Shown: positions 8,520-16,654 of the stretch, piece by piece
Position numbering within the stretch: position 1 is the stretch's first letter
Layout: every line of letters begins with the position of its first letter
The notes under the pieces: model-generated
What the model saw: the letters and a program-made list of their open reading frames with translations, nothing else
The model's database searches: none
Told to the model about the DNA's origin: nothing
NCBI GenBank assembly: GCA_000716465.1
Contig: JNWL01000001.1
Location: 310,001 to 374,000 of the forward strand
Length of the DNA stretch: 64,000 nt
Source: Streptomyces bikiniensis
GTDB taxonomy: Bacteria; Actinomycetota; Actinomycetes; Streptomycetales; Streptomycetaceae
Reading direction: 5' to 3'
Program-made: the position numbers and the translations under genes

Positions 8520-9242
8520 ATGCCACGTCAGTCACGCCGCAGCTACGACCAGCACTGCGCCGCCGCGCGCGCCCTCGACCTCGTCGGCGACCGCTGGACC
8601 CTGCTCGTCGTCCGTGAACTCCTCGCCGGGCCGCGCCGCTACACCGACCTCCACGCCGATCTGCCCGGCGTCAGTACGGACATGCTGGCCGGCCGCCTCA
8701 AGGACATGGAGGGCGCCGGACTCGTCACCCGCCGCCGACTGCCCCCGCCCGCCTCGGCGTCCGTGTACGAACTCACCCCGCGCGGCCGTGACCTGCTGCC
8801 CGTCCTGCGCGCCCTCGCCGCGTGGGGCGCGCCCGACCTGGGAGAGCCGCGCCCGACCGACGCCGTGCGCGCGCACTGGTACGCGATCCCGCTCCTCGGA
8901 GCGCTCGCGGAGCTGGGCGCGGGGACCGTCCAGGTCACCCTGGACGAGGGGGAGTTCCACGTACGGGTCGGGGCCGACGGGGACGTGGCGTACGGGGACG
9001 GCCCGGCGGAGGCGCCCGGCGCCCGGCTGCGGACCGACGCGGCGACGTGCCGGGCGCTCGCGGGCGGGGAGTTGACACTCGCCGAGGCGGTGGCGTCGGG
9101 ACGGGCGGAACTCGAAGGGGCGGGGACGGGGTCCGCACTCGAAGGGACGGGGGCGGGGACGGAGCGCGAAGGGGCGGGGACGGGGTCGGAGCGCGAAGGG
9201 GCGAAGCCGGTCTCGATCGCGGCCCCCGGCCTCACGTCCTGA
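8520..9242 (+). CDS. HxlR-family winged-helix transcriptional regulator
   Basis: A 240-residue regulator. Residues ~10-100 form the HxlR winged helix (CAAARALDLVGDRWTLLVVRE, RRYTDLHADLPGVSTDMLAGRL). The C-terminal half is a second domain of the size seen in long actinobacterial HxlR proteins (TVQVTLDEGEFHVRVG). ATG 8520 is chosen over ATG 8502 because a -10 TAGACT ends seven bases upstream of it, pointing to a leaderless message. The last 35 residues are a Gly/Glu/Thr repeat (GAGTGSALEG, GTGAGTEREG, GAGTGSEREG) from a 30-bp tandem repeat, probably a disordered tail. Its stop overlaps the MerR gene's stop by 11 bp on the opposite strand. Confidence 0.9.
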   Translation: MPRQSRRSYDQHCAAARALDLVGDRWTLLVVRELLAGPRRYTDLHADLPGVSTDMLAGRLKDMEGAGLVTRRRLPPPASASVYELTPRGRDLLPVLRALAAWGAPDLGEPRPTDAVRAHWYAIPLLGALAELGAGTVQVTLDEGEFHVRVGADGDVAYGDGPAEAPGARLRTDAATCRALAGGELTLAEAVASGRAELEGAGTGSALEGTGAGTEREGAGTGSEREGAKPVSIAAPGLTS

Positions 9243-9588
9243 CGGACTCCGCCTCCAGGGCCTTCGCCAGGCGGTCGCGGGCCGCGGTCTGCGCCGCGAT
9301 CCGCGCGTCGAGCACGGCCAGCCGCTCGCGGGCGATCTCCAGGCCGCGGGCGGACGGCGGGGCCGAGGGCATGTCCCCGTCCAGGCAGGAGCGGAAGGCG
9401 GACACGTCGTCCAGGGTGAGCCCGGCGTTCAGCAGGTACCGGACGTTCGCCACCCGCGTGACGGCGCCCTCCTCGTACACCCGGTAGCCGTTGGCCGCCC
9501 GGGACGACGTGAGCAGACCCGCCTGCTCGTAGTGCCGCAGGGCCCGGGCCGACACCCCGGTCAGCCGGGCCAGTTCGCCGATGCGCAA
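9232..9588 (-). CDS. MerR-family transcriptional regulator
   Basis: A 118-residue one-domain MerR protein. The N-terminal winged helix is clear (RIGELARLTGVSARALRHYEQAGLL, NGYRVYEE) and is followed by the dimerising coiled coil (ERLAVLDARIAAQTAARDRLAKAL). No cysteines suited to metal sensing are seen beyond one in FRSCLDG, so a metal sensor is unlikely. I choose the TTG at 9588 because GGGGAGG sits eight bases upstream and the protein then begins with the family's usual MRIGELA. Longer starts (GTG at 9618) are possible. It lies 48 bp downstream of an SDR gene, so the two likely form one unit. Confidence 0.85.
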   Translation of the reverse strand: MRIGELARLTGVSARALRHYEQAGLLTSSRAANGYRVYEEGAVTRVANVRYLLNAGLTLDDVSAFRSCLDGDMPSAPPSARGLEIARERLAVLDARIAAQTAARDRLAKALEAESVRT

Positions 9589-9636
9589 GGGCGCCACCTC
9601 CCCGCACAGTCGTACCACGGCCCGGCGGCCGGTCGT

Positions 9637-10389
9637 TCAGAAGACCAGCGCGCCCCCGTCGACGGGCAGCACCGCGCCGGTCGTGAAGGAGGCTTCGGGC
9701 GCGGCGAGGGAGGTGATCGCCCACGCGACCTCCTCGGGCCTGCCGAGCCGCCCCATCGGAACGTGCGCGAGCTGCCAGGCCCGCACCTTTTCCGATTCTT
9801 CCGGGGTCAGGCCCGTGTGCAGGCCGATCGGGGTGTCGACCGGTCCGGGGGCGACCGCCACCACCCGGACCCCGGCCGGCGCGAGCTCCACCGCCCAGCA
9901 GCGGGTCAGCGTCTCCAGGGCGCTCTTGGTCGCCGGATAGAGGGAGTTGGCGGGCCAGCCGCGCTGCCCGACGGTCGTCGACACGTTCACCACCACGCCC
10001 CGGGACTCCCGGAGGGCGGGGACGGCGGCCCGGGTGAGCAGGACCGGGGCGACGAGGTTCGTCTCCAGGAGCGGGACGATCACGGAGCGGTCGAGGGTGC
10101 CGAGCGGGCCGCCCGTGGCGATCCCGGCGTTGTTGACGAGGACGTCGAGGCGGCCGTGGGCGTCCAGGGAGGCCCGGACGATCTCCTCGGCTGCGCCCTC
10201 CGCCGTGACGTCGGCGGCGAACGGGTGGATCCCGGGCCGGCCCCCGGCGGTCTCCCGCAACGGCCCCTCCCTGCGGCCGACGGCGACGACGGTCGCCCCC
10301 TGTCCGGCGAAGGCCCGTGCGGTGGCCCGGCCGATGCCGGTGCCCGCACCCGTGACGACGACGACCCTGGCGGGTGTGGTGGTGTCCAT
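9637..10389 (-). CDS. Short-chain dehydrogenase/reductase (SDR)
   Basis: A classical 250-residue NAD(P)(H)-dependent oxidoreductase. The glycine-rich cofactor motif TGAGTGIG (~13-20), the structural NNAG, a catalytic Ser in VNVSTTVG, the YPATK active site (Tyr and Lys) and the PG motif VAPGPVDTP are all present. The end, GAVLPVDGGALVF, is typical of the family. The substrate is unknown. The neighbouring MerR gene downstream on the same strand is the probable regulator, and the divergent promoter region at 10390-10432 has a MerR-like layout. Confidence 0.92.
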   Translation of the reverse strand: MDTTTPARVVVVTGAGTGIGRATARAFAGQGATVVAVGRREGPLRETAGGRPGIHPFAADVTAEGAAEEIVRASLDAHGRLDVLVNNAGIATGGPLGTLDRSVIVPLLETNLVAPVLLTRAAVPALRESRGVVVNVSTTVGQRGWPANSLYPATKSALETLTRCWAVELAPAGVRVVAVAPGPVDTPIGLHTGLTPEESEKVRAWQLAHVPMGRLGRPEEVAWAITSLAAPEASFTTGAVLPVDGGALVF

Positions 10390-10412
10390 GAATCCGATGG
10401 TCGAACGCTGAC

Positions 10413-10429
10413 GCCAATGGCAAGGTCAA
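10413..10429 (-). promoter_or_regulatory. Candidate MerR-controlled promoter of the SDR gene
   Basis: On the minus strand a -35-like TTGACC (10429-10424) is followed by a 9-bp dyad GCCATTGGC (10421-10413). MerR-type promoters place a dyad in an over-long spacer between -35 and -10. The -10 here is weak (TCGACC about 19 bp from the -35), as expected for a promoter needing twisting by an activator. The match is suggestive only. Confidence 0.35.
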
Positions 10430-10432
10430 GCC

Positions 10433-10906
10433 ATGACACCGCACGAACTGTGGACGGCCCTGCCCCAGGAAGCGCGCGAGCGCGTGGACGCCTTCGTCGT
10501 GCGGCGGATGAGGGTGCACGCGGTCAAGGAGATGAGGGACGCCGGTCTCGTGCCCCGGCCCGGCCTGTACGACTGCGCCGACCTCGCCGCCGTACGCACG
10601 CAGATCCTCGCCGACCGGCTCGTACCGCTGCCGCCCCAGGACGTGGACGCCCTCGCCGGAAAGGCTGCCGCGCTGCCCGAGCCGCCCGTCGCCCTGGAAC
10701 TGGAGTGGGACGGCGACACGCAGGGCTGGATCCTTGTGCTCGCTGCCGCCCTCACGGGTCCGGCCGGGCGCCCGCTCCCCTTGGCACAGTGGCAGCAGGC
10801 CACCTGGACGGAACCCCTCACCACCGCACGGGCCCTCGCCGACCGGCTCGGCGTGCCGCTGCGCGGCCCCGGTGACGACGGTCCGCCGTGCGTACGGGCA
10901 GAGTGA
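10433..10906 (+). CDS. Conserved hypothetical protein, 157 aa
   Basis: A soluble protein of unknown function starting at ATG 10433, divergent from the SDR gene. The first half is helical (LWTALPQEARERVDAFVVRRMRVHAVKEM). The second half contains a predicted strand, ALELEWDGDTQGWILVLAAAL, and a Trp/Gln-rich stretch (LAQWQQATWTE). There is no signal peptide and no membrane segment. Codon use matches its neighbours, and the gene ends five bases before the next start at 10911, so the two are probably co-transcribed. No family is recognised. Confidence 0.75.
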   Translation: MTPHELWTALPQEARERVDAFVVRRMRVHAVKEMRDAGLVPRPGLYDCADLAAVRTQILADRLVPLPPQDVDALAGKAAALPEPPVALELEWDGDTQGWILVLAAALTGPAGRPLPLAQWQQATWTEPLTTARALADRLGVPLRGPGDDGPPCVRAE

Positions 10907-10910
10907 GGGC

Positions 10911-11546
10911 ATGCGGTACGAGGCGATCACCTGGGACCGGCTGGCGGAGGCGCTCGCCGGACACGTCGACGCGTCCGCCCCCGGCGACGGCGGCACATGG
11001 CTCAAGGTCGGCATCGACGGGCCGCCCGCCGCGCCCGGCGCCGAACTCGCCGCCGCGCTGGCCGAGGCCCTGCGGGCGCGCGGGCGCCCCGTCCACCTGG
11101 CGGGCACGGACGGCTTCCTGCGACCCGCGTCCCTCCGGTACGAGTACGGCAAGCAGGACCCCGACGCGTACTACGGCGGATGGACCGACACCGGCGCCCT
11201 GTGGCGGGAGGTCTTCGGCCCGCTGGAGCCCGGCGGCACCGGGCGCGTACTGCCCGACCTGTGGGACCCGGCCACGGACCGCGCCACCCGCAGCCCGTAC
11301 GTCACGCTGCCGCCCGGCGGCGTTCTCGTCCTGCACGGCCCCTTCCTGCTCGGCCACTGGTTCCCCTTCGACCTCGCCGTGCACCTGCGGCTCTCGCCCG
11401 CCGCCCTCGCCCGGCGCACGGAGGAGCCCTGGACGCTTCCCGCCTTCGCCCGGTACGAGACGGAGGTCGACCCGGCCGGGACGGCGGACGTCGTCGTGCG
11501 TGCCGACGACCCGCGCCACCCGGCCTGGACGGGGCTCGGGCGGTAG
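10911..11546 (+). CDS. Uridine-kinase-like P-loop protein with a degenerate Walker A
   Basis: A 211-residue protein whose layout follows the uridine kinase family: an N-terminal strand plus P-loop position (LKVGIDGPPAAPGAELAAAL), a lid-like segment with DGFLRPASLRYEYGKQDPDAYYGGW, and FDLAVHLRLSPAALARRTEE near the C-terminus. The P-loop lacks the GK(S/T) of a working Walker A: PPAAPGAEL stands where GxxxxGKT is expected. Phosphate transfer may therefore be lost or altered. The start ATG 10911 follows GAGTGAGGG. It is convergent with psuK, a pseudouridine kinase gene, which may or may not be meaningful. Confidence 0.78.
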   Translation: MRYEAITWDRLAEALAGHVDASAPGDGGTWLKVGIDGPPAAPGAELAAALAEALRARGRPVHLAGTDGFLRPASLRYEYGKQDPDAYYGGWTDTGALWREVFGPLEPGGTGRVLPDLWDPATDRATRSPYVTLPPGGVLVLHGPFLLGHWFPFDLAVHLRLSPAALARRTEEPWTLPAFARYETEVDPAGTADVVVRADDPRHPAWTGLGR

Positions 11547-11567
11547 GCGCCCCGGACCTGCCGCCCC

Positions 11568-12494
11568 TCAGGAGGCCGATCGGCCGTCCGTCGGCGGCAC
11601 CGGTGGTCTGCCGCCCACCGCCGTGACCGCCTCCGCACCCGCCCCGCACCCCGCCTCCGCCGCCTTCGCCGGGTCCGCACCCGCGAGCCGGGCCGCCAGG
11701 AACGCCCCGGTGAACGCGTCGCCCGCGCCCGTCGAGTCCACCGGCCGCACCCGGGGCGCCGCCACCCGCGCGGTGACCCCGCCGTCCTCGGCGACCAGCG
11801 CGCCCGCAGCCCCGAGGGTGACCACGACCAGCGGGAAGCGCCGGCTCAACTCCGCCGCAGCCCGCTCCGGGTCGGCGTGTCCGGTGAGCACCCGGGCCTC
11901 GTCGGCGTTGGGCAGCAGCACCTCGGCCCCCTCCGCGGCGGCCAGGAACCGGTCGGTGCCCAGCGCCGCCAGGAACCCCGCCGAAGCCGGGTCGACGCTC
12001 ACCGCGACCCCCGCCTCCCCGGCGTCCCGCAGCGCCCGCCGGGCCGCCCCGCGGCTCGGACCGGCGAAGAACAGGTACCCCGAGAGGTGCAGCCGGGCCA
12101 CGCCGTCGAGCAGTTCCGGACACCAGTCGGCGGGGGAGAGGCGCAACGCGGCACCGCTGTCGGTCAGGAAGGTGCGCTCCGCCGAGGCGTCCACGAGCGC
12201 GATGACGGTGGCCGTCGCCGCCTCCGCGTCCCGGACGAGCAGGGGACGCACGCCCGCCGCCCGCAGCGCCCGCTCGTGCCAGTCGGCCGCGTCCGTCCCC
12301 ACCCGGCCGAGCAGCCGCACCTCCCCGGCGCCGGAACGCACCGCCCAGCAGGCCGCGTTGGCCCCCGCGCCGCCCGGCAGGGTCCGGATCTCCGCCGCCG
12401 TGTCCGTGGCCGGCGCGAGCGGGGTCCCGTGCCGGGCCACGACGTCCGTGACCACGTCCCCGACGACGAGCAGCGCCCGCCCGGCCCGGTTCAC
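11568..12494 (-). CDS. psuK: Pseudouridine kinase, PfkB family
   Basis: A 308-residue ribokinase/PfkB sugar kinase that should phosphorylate pseudouridine to its 5'-phosphate. Family marks are the N-terminal PGGAGANAACW and the C-terminal anion hole and catalytic Asp in DSTGAGDAFTGAFLAARLAG. GTG 12494 shares GTGA with the stop of psuG, so translation is coupled. The pairing with the glycosidase gene is what assigns the substrate, because PfkB sequence alone does not. Without that neighbour it would only be called a carbohydrate kinase. Confidence 0.87.
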   Translation of the reverse strand: MNRAGRALLVVGDVVTDVVARHGTPLAPATDTAAEIRTLPGGAGANAACWAVRSGAGEVRLLGRVGTDAADWHERALRAAGVRPLLVRDAEAATATVIALVDASAERTFLTDSGAALRLSPADWCPELLDGVARLHLSGYLFFAGPSRGAARRALRDAGEAGVAVSVDPASAGFLAALGTDRFLAAAEGAEVLLPNADEARVLTGHADPERAAAELSRRFPLVVVTLGAAGALVAEDGGVTARVAAPRVRPVDSTGAGDAFTGAFLAARLAGADPAKAAEAGCGAGAEAVTAVGGRPPVPPTDGRSAS

Positions 12495-13558
12495 CGGCGG
12501 CCCGCGCCGTGCGCCCCCGTACCCGCCTCCCCGCCCTGCGCCTCCGCACCCACCTCTCCGGCGTGCGCCTCCGTGCCGCTCTCCCCGTCGTACGCCTCCG
12601 TACCGTGCCTTACCCCGCGCGTGCCGCCGCCCGCTCCTCCCGCGCCGGACATGCCCGCCCCGTACGCCCTCGCGATCCTCGCCGCCAGCCGCACGTTCCC
12701 CCGTATCGCCGCCAGGTTGGCCTCCAGGGACGCACCCTCCGTGTGGACCGTCAGGTATTCGAGCAGGAACGGCGTCACCGCCTGGCCCGTGACGCCCTTC
12801 TCCTTCGCCGCCGCCAGGCCGTCCGCGAGCACCCGGTCGTGCAGCACGGGGTCCAACTGCTCGGCCTCCGGAACCGGGTTGGCCACGACGAGCGCCGCCC
12901 GGGGGCCTTCGAGGCCGTCCTGCGCGCGCATCACCGCCGCCACCTCCTCCGGCGTCCGCAGGGTCCAGTCGACGGGCTCGCCCGAGGAGGAGAGGTAGAA
13001 ACCGGGGAAGTGCTCCGTGCCGTACCCGACGACCGTCACCCCCAGCGTCTCCAGGCGCTGGAGCGTCGCGGGCACGTCGAGGATCGACTTGACCCCGGCG
13101 CAGACGACGGCGGTGCCGACCCGTGCGAGCAGCCGCAGGTCGGCGGACTCGTCCTGCGTCTCGGTCCACGCGCGGTGCACCCCGCCGAGGCCGCCCGTCG
13201 CGAACACGCGGACGCCCGCCGCGTCCGCCAGCCAGGCCGTCGCCGAGACCGTCGTCGCGCCGGTCGCGCCCGTCGCCAGGGCGGGGGCCAGGTCGCGGTG
13301 GCCCAGCTTCCGCACCGTCGGGTCCTCGGCGATCCGTATCAGCGCCGCCTCGTCCAGGCCCACCCTGGCCCTGCCGTCCACCACGGCGACCGTGGCGGGG
13401 ACGGCGCCCCCGGCCCGTACCAACTCCTCCAGCTCACGGGCCACCGCGAGGTTGCGCGGGCGCGGCAGGCCGTGGGCGACGAGCGTCGACTCCAGGGCGA
13501 CGACGGGACGGCCCTCGTGGAGCGCTTCCCGTACCTCTTCGGACACGTGTGTGGACAT
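12491..13558 (-). CDS. psuG: Pseudouridine-5'-phosphate glycosidase
   Basis: Splits pseudouridine 5'-phosphate into uracil and ribose 5-phosphate (run in reverse it makes the C-C bond), allowing reuse of the modified base from RNA turnover. Conserved blocks are ALESTLVAHGLPRPRN, VRKLGHRDL, TVSATAWLADAAGVRVFATGG and HFPGFYLSSSG. The enzyme core ends near residue 310. After it comes a 45-residue extension, poor in hydrophobic residues, with four nine-residue repeats (TEAYDGESG, TEAHAGEVG, AEAQGGEAG, then TGAHGAG), which the enzyme family does not need. ATG 13558. The gene leads the psuG-psuK pair. Confidence 0.93.
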   Translation of the reverse strand: MSTHVSEEVREALHEGRPVVALESTLVAHGLPRPRNLAVARELEELVRAGGAVPATVAVVDGRARVGLDEAALIRIAEDPTVRKLGHRDLAPALATGATGATTVSATAWLADAAGVRVFATGGLGGVHRAWTETQDESADLRLLARVGTAVVCAGVKSILDVPATLQRLETLGVTVVGYGTEHFPGFYLSSSGEPVDWTLRTPEEVAAVMRAQDGLEGPRAALVVANPVPEAEQLDPVLHDRVLADGLAAAKEKGVTGQAVTPFLLEYLTVHTEGASLEANLAAIRGNVRLAARIARAYGAGMSGAGGAGGGTRGVRHGTEAYDGESGTEAHAGEVGAEAQGGEAGTGAHGAGRR

Positions 13559-13785
13559 GCCTCATTCCTGGCGCACCCGCGAACCCCGCAAACCTTGTTG
13601 GCGACCTCCTGCCAGTTCCTCCGGAAGCCCCTGCGGAATCCGTCACGGACCGCCCCCGGTCACCGCCCCGGACCGTCGCGACGCCCTTGCGCCGCCGCCC
13701 CGGAGCGTCGGTGCGGATTCCGTCGACAGCGTCGGCCCCGGGCATCGTCCCTGGTGGGAGCCGTGCCCTTCATGTGGTCCCGCCC

Positions 13786-13814
13786 TCGGACGACCCCGGG
13801 ATCCCCGCTACAGT
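13786..13814 (+). promoter_or_regulatory. Promoter of the cupin gene, probably leaderless
   Basis: TCGGAC (13786-13791) and TACAGT (13809-13814) are spaced by 17 bp. The -10 ends eight bases before the ATG at 13823, so transcription would begin at or next to the start codon. Confidence 0.5.
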
Positions 13815-13822
13815 CACCGCCC

Positions 13823-14179
13823 ATGACGACACATGACCTGCCCTCCTTCGCCGTCCACATCCCCGACGCGGAGCTCGAAGCGGAGCCGCTCGACCCCGCC
13901 CAGATCGTCTCCGGCACGCCCGAGGTGACGGGCAAGGTGCTGTGGGAGTCCGCCGACGGCAAGCAGGTGCGCGGCATCTGGCAGATCACGCCCGGCGTCG
14001 TCACCGACACCGAGGCCAACGAGCTGTTCGTGGTGGTCTCCGGGCGGGCGACCGTCGCCGTCGAGGGCGGGGACACCCTGGAGATCGGCCCCGGCGACGC
14101 CTGCGTGCTGCGCGAGGGCGACCGGACCACCTGGACCGTCCACGAGACCCTGCGCAAGGCGTACCACATCAGCCTCTGA
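13823..14179 (+). CDS. Cupin-domain protein (DUF861-like)
   Basis: A 118-residue single-domain beta-barrel protein. The cupin core runs from GKVLWESADGKQVRGIWQ to the C-terminus, with the second motif GRATVAVEGGDTLEIGPGDACVLREGD, similar to the cupin_3/DUF861 group that includes ureidoglycine aminohydrolase. The metal-binding histidines of catalytic cupins are not evident in motif 1 (TEANELFVVVSG), so a binding or regulatory role is as likely as catalysis. It is a single gene with its own leaderless promoter and no operon partner. Confidence 0.85.
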   Translation: MTTHDLPSFAVHIPDAELEAEPLDPAQIVSGTPEVTGKVLWESADGKQVRGIWQITPGVVTDTEANELFVVVSGRATVAVEGGDTLEIGPGDACVLREGDRTTWTVHETLRKAYHISL

Positions 14180-14325
14180 GACGTCCGGGAGCCGGAGTCT
14201 GGTGGGAAACCTTCCGATCCGCTGGTACCCCCGGCCTACGGCACGGGCGCCCCGCGTCGCCGCGCCGCCGGAGCCTCATCCCCGGCGGCACCGCGCTGAC
14301 GGAACGTCCCTCGCGGAAGACCCGT

Positions 14326-15654
14326 TCAGGCCTTCTTGAGGACGCCTCGCAGGGCGAGCGCCGCCATCGGAAGGAGCAGACAGGCGGCGATCGCGTTCAG
14401 CGGCCCGTAGCCCGCCCGGGAGACGATCAGGCCCGCCACGAGACCGCCGACCCCTGCGGCCGTGTTCATGATGAAGTCGGACAGCCCCTGGGCGGCGGCC
14501 CGGGCGGCCTGCGGCACCGAGTCCGTGAGCAGCGCCGAACCGGACACGAGCCCCGCCGACCAGCCCAGGCCGAGGACGAAGAGCCCCAGGGCGACCCGGC
14601 CGTGGCTCGGCCCCGCCGTGCCCGCGACGAGCGCCGCCGCGCCGATGAGGCCGACCGCGAGCCCGATCACCGAAAGGCGCCCCAGCCGGTCGGAGAGCCG
14701 GCCCATCAGCGGGGAGAAGGCGTACATGCCCGCGATGTGCCCGCTGATGACGAGGCCGATCAGCTCGATGTCCGCACCGTGGTGGGTGAGCGCCACCGGG
14801 GTCATCGACATGATCGACACCATGGCGGTGTGCGAGCCCGCGACGGTGACCAGGGCGAGGCGGGCCCGCGGGGACTCCCGTACCGCCCGCATTCCGGCCC
14901 GCAGGGAGCGGCTCTCGACCGCCTCCTTCCCGCCCGGGTCCGCGTCGGTCAGCGCGCGGGCGGTGAGGAGCGGGTCCGGGCGGAGGAGCAGGGCCACCAC
15001 GGCCGCCGCGACCACGAAGACTCCGGCCGCCCAGACGAAGGGTCCCGCCGTGGCCGGTACGCCCAGGCCCGCGACGCTCTTCCCGGCGGGCGCCGCGATG
15101 TTCGGCCCGAGCACCGCCCCGATCGTGGTCGCCCACACCACCGTGGAGATCGCCCGGGCCCGGTGGTCCGGCTCGGCCAGGTCGGCCGCGGCGAAACGGG
15201 CCGCCAGGTTGGCCGAGGAACCGGCGCCGAAGCCGACGAGCCCGGCGAGCAGCAGGGCGAAGCTCCCGACGACCGCCCCGAGCACCACCACACCGGCGCC
15301 CACGGCCCCGAGCAGATACGCGAGGACGAGCCCCGCCCGGCGCCCCCGCGAGGCCATCAGGGCGGCCAGCGGCATGGCGAGCAGCGCGGGTCCGGCCACC
15401 GTCGCCGTCGACGCCAGACCGGCCAGCGCCTCGGTGCCGCCGACCTCCGTGGCCAGGACGGCGGCGAGCGCGACCCCGATGGCGATCCCGAGGCCGCCGA
15501 GGATCTGGGTGGCGATCAGCACGGCCTGGACGCGCCGACGCAGCGCCGGCAGCTCGGCGGTGGTGACGGAGGTGGAGGCGGAGCCGGTTGCGGGGCCGGG
15601 GCCGGGTATGTGGCCGGGCAGAGCGGAGTCAGGGGCGCCGGGGGTCTGGGTCAC
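14326..15654 (-). CDS. Major facilitator superfamily transporter
   Basis: A 442-residue polytopic membrane protein with about 12 hydrophobic helices. The loop between helices 2 and 3 has the MFS-like MASRGRRAGLVLAYL, and GGLGIAIGVALAAVLATEV and FLGLVSGSALL-type helices recur through both halves. The central loop (about 215-250) is charged, dividing two six-helix halves. It is probably a proton-driven exporter of small molecules, but the substrate is not readable. It starts at GTG 15654 and has no obvious operon partner; the cupin gene converges on it. Confidence 0.87.
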   Translation of the reverse strand: MTQTPGAPDSALPGHIPGPGPATGSASTSVTTAELPALRRRVQAVLIATQILGGLGIAIGVALAAVLATEVGGTEALAGLASTATVAGPALLAMPLAALMASRGRRAGLVLAYLLGAVGAGVVVLGAVVGSFALLLAGLVGFGAGSSANLAARFAAADLAEPDHRARAISTVVWATTIGAVLGPNIAAPAGKSVAGLGVPATAGPFVWAAGVFVVAAAVVALLLRPDPLLTARALTDADPGGKEAVESRSLRAGMRAVRESPRARLALVTVAGSHTAMVSIMSMTPVALTHHGADIELIGLVISGHIAGMYAFSPLMGRLSDRLGRLSVIGLAVGLIGAAALVAGTAGPSHGRVALGLFVLGLGWSAGLVSGSALLTDSVPQAARAAAQGLSDFIMNTAAGVGGLVAGLIVSRAGYGPLNAIAACLLLPMAALALRGVLKKA

Positions 15655-15834
15655 TTACGAGAGTGTGCCAGCCGTCCCACCTGATGGGAACGTCCCCACC
15701 TTCGGCGCGACCCTCGGAACAAACGCCTCCGTCCCCGGCACGGCTCCCGCGGCAAACCTCCGCCCCACCGCGCCCCCGGAACGAACGCCCCCGCCCCGCC
15801 ACGTCCCCCGGAACGAACGTCCCCGCCGCGCCCC

Positions 15835-16425
15835 TCAGAACAACGGCGCCGGCAGCACGCCCTCAAGCTCCAGCAGCCGCCGTTTGGTCTCCAGGCCGCC
15901 TCCGAAGCCGCCGAGCCCCCCGTCGCTCTCCACCACCCGGTGGCACGGCACCACCACCGGCAGCGGATTGGAACCCATCGCCGCCCCCACCGCCTGTGCG
16001 GCGCCCGGCTGCCCCACGCGCCTGGCCAGCTCCCCGTACCCGACGACCGTCCCGTACGGGACGCCGGTCGCCAGCTCGCGCAGCACCTGCCGGTTGAACC
16101 CGCTCGTCAGGCTCCAGTCCAGCGGCAGGTCGAGCGCGTCCGGAGCGCCCGCGAAGTACCGCTCCAGCCGGCGTATCGGCTCCGCGAGCAGCCCCGACGC
16201 GCACTCCACCGGCTCCGCGCCCAGCCGGGCCCCCAACCGTTCGAGCATCTGTTCCCGTCGTGCCGCGTCCGCGTGGAACTCGACCCGCACGAGCCCCCGC
16301 CCGGTCGCCGCCAGGAAGAGCGGCCCGACGGCGCTCCCCACGACCGCCCACTCCACCGGGACGGCCCGCTCCCGGCCCTCCGCCCCCGCCGCCGGACCCG
16401 TCTCCGGCACCGCTTCGATGTCCAT
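15835..16425 (-). CDS. ogt: Methylated-DNA--protein-cysteine methyltransferase
   Basis: A 196-residue suicide repair protein that removes alkyl groups from O6-alkylguanine to its own cysteine. The acceptor is Cys161 in VVVPCHRVVESDGG. The DNA-binding helix-turn-helix region, GTVVGYGELARRVGQPGAAQAVGAAM with the arginine finger, precedes it. The N-terminal domain (1-100) is the usual poorly conserved half. The ATG at 16425 is preceded on its strand by TAGCGT, seven bases away, which suggests a leaderless start; longer in-frame starts lack support. Its presence near uvrB fits a repair-rich neighbourhood but they are separate transcripts. Confidence 0.93.
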   Translation of the reverse strand: MDIEAVPETGPAAGAEGRERAVPVEWAVVGSAVGPLFLAATGRGLVRVEFHADAARREQMLERLGARLGAEPVECASGLLAEPIRRLERYFAGAPDALDLPLDWSLTSGFNRQVLRELATGVPYGTVVGYGELARRVGQPGAAQAVGAAMGSNPLPVVVPCHRVVESDGGLGGFGGGLETKRRLLELEGVLPAPLF

Positions 16426-16654
16426 GCCGACCACGCTACGACCCCCCACCGACAACCCGGTCACGGCCGCGGGGAACCGCCCGGGACCGCCACCGAGATC
16501 ACGGACCGGTCTCGCTCCGGACTCACGGAGGGAGAATCCCCGGTCACATGGTCGCCGCGACTTCCGCGCGCCATAATCTCGCCCCGGGGAGTAAAAGGCG
16601 GCGGGACCGACTGTTTTCGGCCGACGTCGCACCAGGGGTGGAGGGCACACGCTC

